A stretch of DNA of 64,000 nucleotides from Phycisphaerales bacterium (GTDB lineage: Bacteria > Planctomycetota > Phycisphaerae > Phycisphaerales > UBA1924). Both the position numbers and the translations under genes were made by a program. The stretch is taken from contig DASPKU010000006.1 in NCBI GenBank assembly GCA_035627955.1, forward strand, positions 62,001 to 126,000, in the 5' to 3' direction. Below, piece after piece: positions 59,728 through 64,000 of this stretch (positions within the stretch are counted from its first letter, which is position 1; each line of letters begins with the position of its first letter). The notes under the pieces were generated by a model. It searched no databases, was not told where the DNA came from, and saw only the letters and a list, made by a program, of their open reading frames with translations.

Positions 59728-60275
59728 GCGGGTTCCCGGGGTGTGGGCGAGGTCCCGCACGGGTGACGTCGCTAGGTTGCCCAGCTTAACGCCACCGGCT
59801 CGGGTGTCGAGGGCTTTGCGGGTTCACCGTGTAGGAAAAACGCCCGTGAGCACGGGTGTGGGCGGTGAGCGGCTGGAAGCCACAGCGTTGTGCGGGTGGA
59901 GCGGGCCCTTGCGCTGACTCCTGTTCAAGCGCGGCCCGCCTCCGCCCGATAGCACCAGTGCAACACTGTCGCGGCCGGTCTCGCCTCGTGGGTGGTCCGG
60001 CCGTTTCCGTCCTGATCTTCATGGCCGGGCGCGCGAGCGTCTCGGGGCCGCGTGCGGAACCCCCCTCCGCCGCGGCCTTTTTCGTGGGTGACCGTGCCGC
60101 GGATTTGCTGAAGCACTTTTCATCCTGTATTTACTCGACGCTCGCCCGCACCGCCGAAGCGTGCCGGTAGCTTCTCGGTGGCGGGCGGCCCGGTGAAAGC
60201 AGCGGCCGCGTGAGGATCGGGCCTTCCCCGGCGTTTAGTTGACGCCGGGGGCGGCGCTCACGGGCGGAGGGCTCT
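59728..60275. other. Gene-free stretch with plus-strand terminator-like hairpins
   Basis: About 550 bp. A hairpin with five T residues lies at 60046-60082 (ggccgcgtgcgga with tccgccgcggcc, then ttttt) and a GC-rich stem, ccccggcg/cgccgggg, near 60227-60252. No plus-strand gene precedes the terminator, so a small RNA is possible. The 60 bp before 60276 hold the promoter or leader of the next gene. Confidence 0.5.
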
Positions 60276-60617
60276 GTGGACGGCATGGACAGGGACATGG
60301 ACGCGCAGGGATTCGCGCACACGCAGAGCAGCGGGGCCGCTGAGCGGGGCCGCTCTGCGCCCCCGCCCGCCGACGACTTCTTTGTGCCCCTCACGCCCGG
60401 GCTCATCGTCTCGTCGCTCAGCCCGGCCCGGGCCTTGGAGGTGGGGCTGCTCTATGAGGAAGCGATCGGGCGCGAGCACGCGGACAACGCCGCCCGCTGC
60501 CGGGCCCTGCTGCGCGTGCTCAACGACCAGGAGCTCCGCCGCATCGCCAAGGTGGTGGGCATGCCTACCGAGGGGCAGTTCCTGAGCTTGTACCACCGGC
60601 TCGCGCTGGTATGCTGA
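60276..60617 (+). CDS. Small helical protein (first of a paralogous pair)
   Basis: A 113-residue protein from ATG 60276. A polar N-terminus of about 35 residues precedes LTPGLIVSSLSPARALEVGL, ALLRVLNDQELRRIAKVVGM and a C-terminal FLSLYHRLALVC. The same order is found in the gene at 60861, including the final cysteine. It is rich in helices with no membrane segment. The family is not recognised; nearby signalling genes suggest a regulatory role, by location only. Confidence 0.65.
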   Translation: MDGMDRDMDAQGFAHTQSSGAAERGRSAPPPADDFFVPLTPGLIVSSLSPARALEVGLLYEEAIGREHADNAARCRALLRVLNDQELRRIAKVVGMPTEGQFLSLYHRLALVC

Positions 60618-60860
60618 GCGAGCTTCGTCTTCTCTCGGGCCACGTCGCTCCACCAGCGGCGTGGCCCTTTGTCGTTGTGATCCAGCGTGGGCCCCTTCTC
60701 CCAGCGGGCATGAAAACACATCTCATGTTCCTTTCACTCCACTTGGTGCAGCGGGGCCGATACGGTGAAGCGGTACCCAGCAGAAGGACCACCGCGAGCG
60801 CGGCAGGGGGGCGTGTCGCCCGGCCCTGACCCCCGCTGACACTCCGCATCGGATCCGTTC

Positions 60861-61187
60861 ATGAGCGCCGAGCCACCGCCGCCGACCCCCGCGCCCGCAC
60901 CTGCGCCCCCCCCCGCACCCGCAGCGGAGGCCGCGGGGGAGCGCGTCCCGCGGATCACGCCGGGGCTGATCCTCCACCTCCTGCCCCACGCCCGGGCTGC
61001 CACGATCGCCAACCTGCTGCGCAGCAGCGTCACCGGTTTGGCCGAGCACAGGGACCAGGGCACCGCCGCCGCGGCCATGCTCAGCCTCCTCAGCATCGCC
61101 GAGCTGCAGCGGCTGGCCCGCGAGGTGGGGGTGAGCGACGCGGGCGGGTTCAACGAACTGCACGAGCGCCTCGCGGCGATGTGCTGA
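60861..61187 (+). CDS. Small helical protein (second of a paralogous pair)
   Basis: A 108-residue protein from ATG 60861. A 30-residue Pro/Ala tract precedes ITPGLILHLLPHARAATIAN, MLSLLSIAELQRLAREVGVS and FNELHERLAAMC. The blocks match those of the 60276 protein: ITPGLI / LTPGLI, ELQRLAREVG / ELRRIAKVVG, and terminal L-A-x-x-C. A structured repeat follows its stop. Confidence 0.68.
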   Translation: MSAEPPPPTPAPAPAPPPAPAAEAAGERVPRITPGLILHLLPHARAATIANLLRSSVTGLAEHRDQGTAAAAMLSLLSIAELQRLAREVGVSDAGGFNELHERLAAMC

Positions 61188-61205
61188 TCGCCGCCGTAGG
61201 AGAGG

Positions 61206-61361
61206 GCGGGTGGCACCACCTTCAACCGTGGCGGGTGGCACCACCTTCAACCGTGCCACCACCATCCGGCTCTGCGGATGGTGGTGTCTTCGCGGCGACC
61301 GTCGTCAGACCATCACCTTTCGCAGAGGCGAACGGTGATGGCACGAGGGTAATGCCACCCG
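61206..61361. repeat. Structured repeat family, copy 2
   Basis: The leading 25-bp unit is repeated perfectly twice (61206-61230, 61231-61255). Hairpin 1 (caccaccatccg at 61257-61268 with 61275-61286) is perfect; hairpin 2 (ccatcacctttcg at 61310-61322 with 61329-61341) has one mismatch. The gggtggcacc start and taatgccaccc end can pair. It lies between convergent genes. Confidence 0.9.
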
Positions 61362-61365
61362 CCGT

Positions 61366-62019
61366 CTAAACAGCGCGGGCGGCTGTGGGGCCGCTCTCCA
61401 GGAACTGGTGGGCGGCGGCCGTGAAGGCGGCAAGGCTCTCGATGATCCGGAGGTCCTCGCGGTCGAACTGCTTGCCGAGGTCGTGGGCAAGGGCCCAGAC
61501 CGTTCCAACGAGGCGCGGGCGCTCGCTGCCGCGCGGTCGGGCGCCGAAGGGGACGAGCAGGACCTCGGCGATGGGCGGCTGCATCTCGGGGGGGATGGCG
61601 TAGTGCCGCTCCGGCCGGGCCATGAGGATCGGCCCGCCCCGCTGGAGGACGGTGCCGCAGGGGCTGGCGTGGCGCGGCAGGGTGCCGCCCTCGTACTTCG
61701 CCCACGCGCCGGCGGTGGCCCGCCAGCGGAACACGGCGCAGGGGCCGTCGGGGCCGGCGGCGGGGTCTTCTGGCGCGGGCTCGGCGATGCTGATCCCGGC
61801 GGAGTGAGCGTGGGTGAGCTCCATGACGCGGCCGACGAGCAGGCCCAGCACGCTGGCGGGGTCGGAGGCAAGGCAGCCCATCAGCGCGACCAGGGCCGCG
61901 TTCTCCGCCTTGTAGTCCGGCCCGCGGTACGGCCGCGCCGCCAGCGCCCCGGTGATGACCACCGCCTCCAGAGGCTCGCGCACGATGCTCGGCTGTACGT
62001 CGGTCGACACCCGCTCCAC
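61366..62019 (-). CDS. GAF-domain protein
   Basis: A 217-residue cytosolic sensor protein from GTG complementary to 62017-62019. The GAF domain occupies about residues 45-205, with GRVMELTHAHSAGISIAEPA, RHASPCGTVLQRGGPILMAR and VGTVWALAHDLGKQFDREDL, a pattern typical of GAF domains attached to histidine kinases. No output domain is present. It is divergent from a lone receiver-domain gene at 62256, which may be a partner. Confidence 0.82.
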   Translation of the reverse strand: MERVSTDVQPSIVREPLEAVVITGALAARPYRGPDYKAENAALVALMGCLASDPASVLGLLVGRVMELTHAHSAGISIAEPAPEDPAAGPDGPCAVFRWRATAGAWAKYEGGTLPRHASPCGTVLQRGGPILMARPERHYAIPPEMQPPIAEVLLVPFGARPRGSERPRLVGTVWALAHDLGKQFDREDLRIIESLAAFTAAAHQFLESGPTAARAV

Positions 62020-62255
62020 CTTTCACCCCAGGAGGGGATGGTAGACGGTGGCGGTGGGGACGCGCGGTGAATGTCCTGCTCGCGCGCTCCGTCCCACGTC
62101 TCCACCGCCGTGCGGTGGTGGGCTTGGTCCCGGCGAGCGCCGCCGTGGAGCGGTGGTGAGGCCTCCGGGCGTCGCGCGACGGGCGCGCCGGCGGCCGGAA
62201 CCCCGCGAGCGGCACCGCTCAGTCTTTACCTGCTCCACCCGCCGCCCGGCTTAGA

Positions 62256-62687
62256 ATGTGGGTGATGGTCACCCACGCCACGCCCAAGGTCATGCTCGTT
62301 GACGACAACGAGCTCCTGCGCGCCACGCTCGGGAGGTGGGCGGCTTCCTCGCACTGCCTCCAGGTGGTGGGGTCCTTCGCGGACGGGCAGGGCGTCCACG
62401 AGGCCGCGCGTGCGGCACGGCCGGACGTGGTCCTGCTCGATTACCACATCCCCGGCACCGACACCCTGGCCCTGACGCGCGAGCTCACCGCGGCGGGGCT
62501 GCGGGTGGTGCTGCTGAGCGGCTACACGGACAAGGACGTGATCTCGGCCTGCATCGACGCGGGTGCGGTGGGTTTCCTCTCCAAGCAGCTCTCCCCCTCG
62601 GAGATCGCCCGTCACGTCGCCGACGCCATCAGTGGGAACTTTGCGCTGTGCGAGACCAGCCTTGCGGCTCTTAGCAGGCGCGCGTAA
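62256..62687 (+). CDS. Single-domain response regulator
   Basis: A 143-residue receiver domain with no effector. The acidic pocket is D16-D17 (MLVDDNE), the phosphorylation site D62 (VVLLDYHIPG), with S88 and K110 (GFLSKQLSPSE) completing the conserved site. The C-terminus resembles the end of NarL-type receivers with the HTH missing. ATG at 62256 is used; ATG at 62265 is possible. It may relay phosphate or bind targets directly. The divergent GAF gene is its nearest signalling neighbour. Confidence 0.88.
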   Translation: MWVMVTHATPKVMLVDDNELLRATLGRWAASSHCLQVVGSFADGQGVHEAARAARPDVVLLDYHIPGTDTLALTRELTAAGLRVVLLSGYTDKDVISACIDAGAVGFLSKQLSPSEIARHVADAISGNFALCETSLAALSRRA

Positions 62688-62861
62688 CGGCTCGCCGGCA
62701 GGCGTGGATGGATGAGCGGGCTCCCGGGAGGCCGGCGTTCCCCCGTGTCGCAGTTCCGAGATTCCCCTTGCATGAGCCCGGCGGCCCGCTACCGTGAGGG
62801 CTCACCGGCCCGGGGGGTGTGTGGCGGGCCCGCGTCGGCGCGGTGGCAAGGAGTGTTGTTT

Positions 62862-63602
62862 ATGGTGTGCAAGTGCGTGATCGGGGTGGCGGCGCGGGCC
62901 TCTGCGGTGGTGGGCGTGGTGGTGGGCGTGGGGTTGGTGGGGATGGGGACGGCGTCGGCCGACATTGTGAACGCAGGGGGGCAGTTTGACCGCACCATCT
63001 CGGTGCGCGACCCCGTGGGGCAGTCCTTCACCGCGGTGGACGCCGACATCGGGGCCATCTCCCTTGCCTTCAGCGACATCAACCCGAGCTTCCCTAACGA
63101 CCCGGTCACTATCGCGGTGTACGCGGGGGCCGGGGTGACGGGGGCGCTGCTGGACCAGCGGACGGTCACGCTGCCCGCGGTGCTGCCGGGGACGCTGGCG
63201 ACCCCCGAGTTCATCGACATCGACTTCACCGGGCTGACACTCACACCCGGGCAGGTGTACAGCATCGCCGTGACCACCGGGAGCAGCCCCAAGGTGGCGC
63301 TTGTCTACGGGCCCAACGCGTACGCGGGCGGGGTGTACTTCGATTCCGCCGGGGTGGACGCCACGCTGGACGTCAACTTCCGCGTGCTGGCGGCGCCGGG
63401 GCCCACCTGCGGCAACGCCGACTACAACGGCGACGGGGACATCGGCACCGACCAGGACATCGAGGCCTTCTTCGCGTGCCTGGGCGGGACCTGCTGCGAC
63501 ACCTGCTGGGAGGGAGGCAGCGACTTCAACGGCGACGGCGACTTCGGCACCGACCAGGACATCGAGAGCTTCTTCCGTGTGCTGGGCGGGGGGCCGTGCT
63601 GA
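62862..63602 (+). CDS. Secreted protein with dockerin-like C-terminal tail
   Basis: A 246-residue exported protein: signal peptide with cleavage after TASA (residue 33), then a beta-sandwich of about 145 residues (QSFTAVDADIGAISLAFSDI, DIDFTGLTLTPGQVYSIAVT). Two calcium loops follow (DYNGDGDIGTDQDIEAFFAC and DFNGDGDFGTDQDIESFF), ending FFRVLGGGPC. The tail is nearly identical to that of the 900-residue protein at 19496. ATG at 62862 follows AAGGAG at 62848-62853. The tail is probably a sorting or attachment module. Confidence 0.85.
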   Translation: MVCKCVIGVAARASAVVGVVVGVGLVGMGTASADIVNAGGQFDRTISVRDPVGQSFTAVDADIGAISLAFSDINPSFPNDPVTIAVYAGAGVTGALLDQRTVTLPAVLPGTLATPEFIDIDFTGLTLTPGQVYSIAVTTGSSPKVALVYGPNAYAGGVYFDSAGVDATLDVNFRVLAAPGPTCGNADYNGDGDIGTDQDIEAFFACLGGTCCDTCWEGGSDFNGDGDFGTDQDIESFFRVLGGGPC

Positions 63603-63629
63603 CGGCCACCGGCGGGTCGGGGACGAGCG

Positions 63630-63763
63630 CCGGGTGGCATCACCTTCAACCGTGCCACCACCATTCGGCTCTGCGGATGGTGGTGTCTTCGCGGCGACCG
63701 TCGTCAAACCATCACCTTTCGCAGAGCCGAAAGGTGACGGCACGACGGTAATGCCACCTGCCG
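63630..63763. repeat. Structured repeat family, copy 3
   Basis: A single leading unit, then hairpin 1 (63656-63667 with 63674-63685, one wobble) and hairpin 2 (63709-63721 with 63728-63740). The start ggtggcat and end atgccacc are complementary. It lies 28 bp after the dockerin-tailed gene stop. Confidence 0.9.
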
Positions 63764-63880
63764 GCGGGGCGTTGTGCGCTGGGTTGGCCCGGCTCTGCCG
63801 GGGGCGGTGGATACCCGGGCGCGGGGGAGGCTTCACGGCGCCCTCAGCCGCTCTTCCTCCGCCCGCGCGGACGATGCCGC

Positions 63881-64000
63881 ATGCCCGATTGGATCAGGGA
63901 CCACTGGGTGCTCATCACGTGGCTGTCGAGCGCCTCTCTGCTGCTGTTCGTGCTCTCGCTGGTGCTGGTGCCGCTGTACCTGGTGCGCATGCCCGCGGAT
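63881..64000 (+). CDS. Membrane protein, N-terminal part only
   Basis: ATG at 63881 opens MPDWIRDHWVLITWLSSASL, followed by LLFVLSLVLVPLYLV and RMPAD before the window ends. The tryptophan-rich start, one long hydrophobic segment and the R-x-PAD motif resemble small PGPGW-type transmembrane proteins. The C-terminal part lies outside the window, so this is provisional. Confidence 0.6.
   Translation, partial: MPDWIRDHWVLITWLSSASLLLFVLSLVLVPLYLVRMPAD

Overview
The window is about 64 kb of very GC-rich DNA, probably from the order Phycisphaerales (phylum Planctomycetota). The best lineage clues are two secreted proteins (19496-22198 minus and 62862-63602 plus). Both end in the same duplicated calcium-loop, dockerin-like tail, with the core NGDGDxGTDxDIEaFFacLGG and the terminal FFRVLGGGxC. 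Other pointers are small zinc-ribbon membrane proteins, HEAT-repeat proteins, an OmpH/Skp chaperone and many short conserved unknowns. This assignment is an inference from protein style, not from a marker-gene tree.

Layout. 1-9.3 kb: 5' part of dnaG (minus), acylphosphatase, HAD phosphatase, conserved unknowns, clpX (with a frameshift) and a HEAT-repeat protein translationally coupled to a small membrane protein. 9.3-23.7 kb: a lipase-like hydrolase, a TraB-family secreted protein (frameshift), a DUF481 outer-membrane protein, mscL, a lone nuoA, a tandem pair of lipoproteins, a glycosyltransferase-like protein coupled to a low-molecular-weight phosphatase, an M29 aminopeptidase, OmpH and a 900-residue secreted protein. 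23.8-30.0 kb: a manganese/zinc uptake locus made of a DtxR/MntR-type repressor, a divergent outer-membrane protein, a metal-binding lipoprotein, an ATPase and two permeases that each carry a DtxR-like C-terminal domain. 30.0-35 kb: tRNA with a CAT anticodon, hutG-hutI, methyltransferase, aminotransferase. 35-43 kb: rpsO-pnp, a cold-shock protein, a histidine kinase and pyruvate dehydrogenase E2 and E1-beta genes (no E1-alpha seen). 43-54 kb: an unknown gene of lower GC, a repeat-rich gap, guaA, an anti-sigma/STAS/MlaE series, a DUF1622 protein, an M42 aminopeptidase and low-complexity small proteins. 54-64 kb: FabH and an accessory region of small unknown proteins, a DUF2806 protein, GAF and receiver-domain proteins and a dockerin-tailed secreted protein.

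The most unusual content is repeat biology. A palindromic element (60 and 78 bp) is inserted in the same reading frame and phase inside the genes for the E2 acyltransferase and GuaA, adding the peptide pattern GGTGLPTG...TGQETGxT; a related palindrome sits in the pnp leader. A second family of about 130-180 bp, with two hairpins whose loops are complementary, occurs three times directly downstream of plus-strand genes between 58.4 and 63.8 kb. Several other inverted or tandem repeats fill the gaps. Two single-base frameshifts, in clpX and the TraB-like gene, could be sequencing errors or real lesions; the sequence alone cannot decide.
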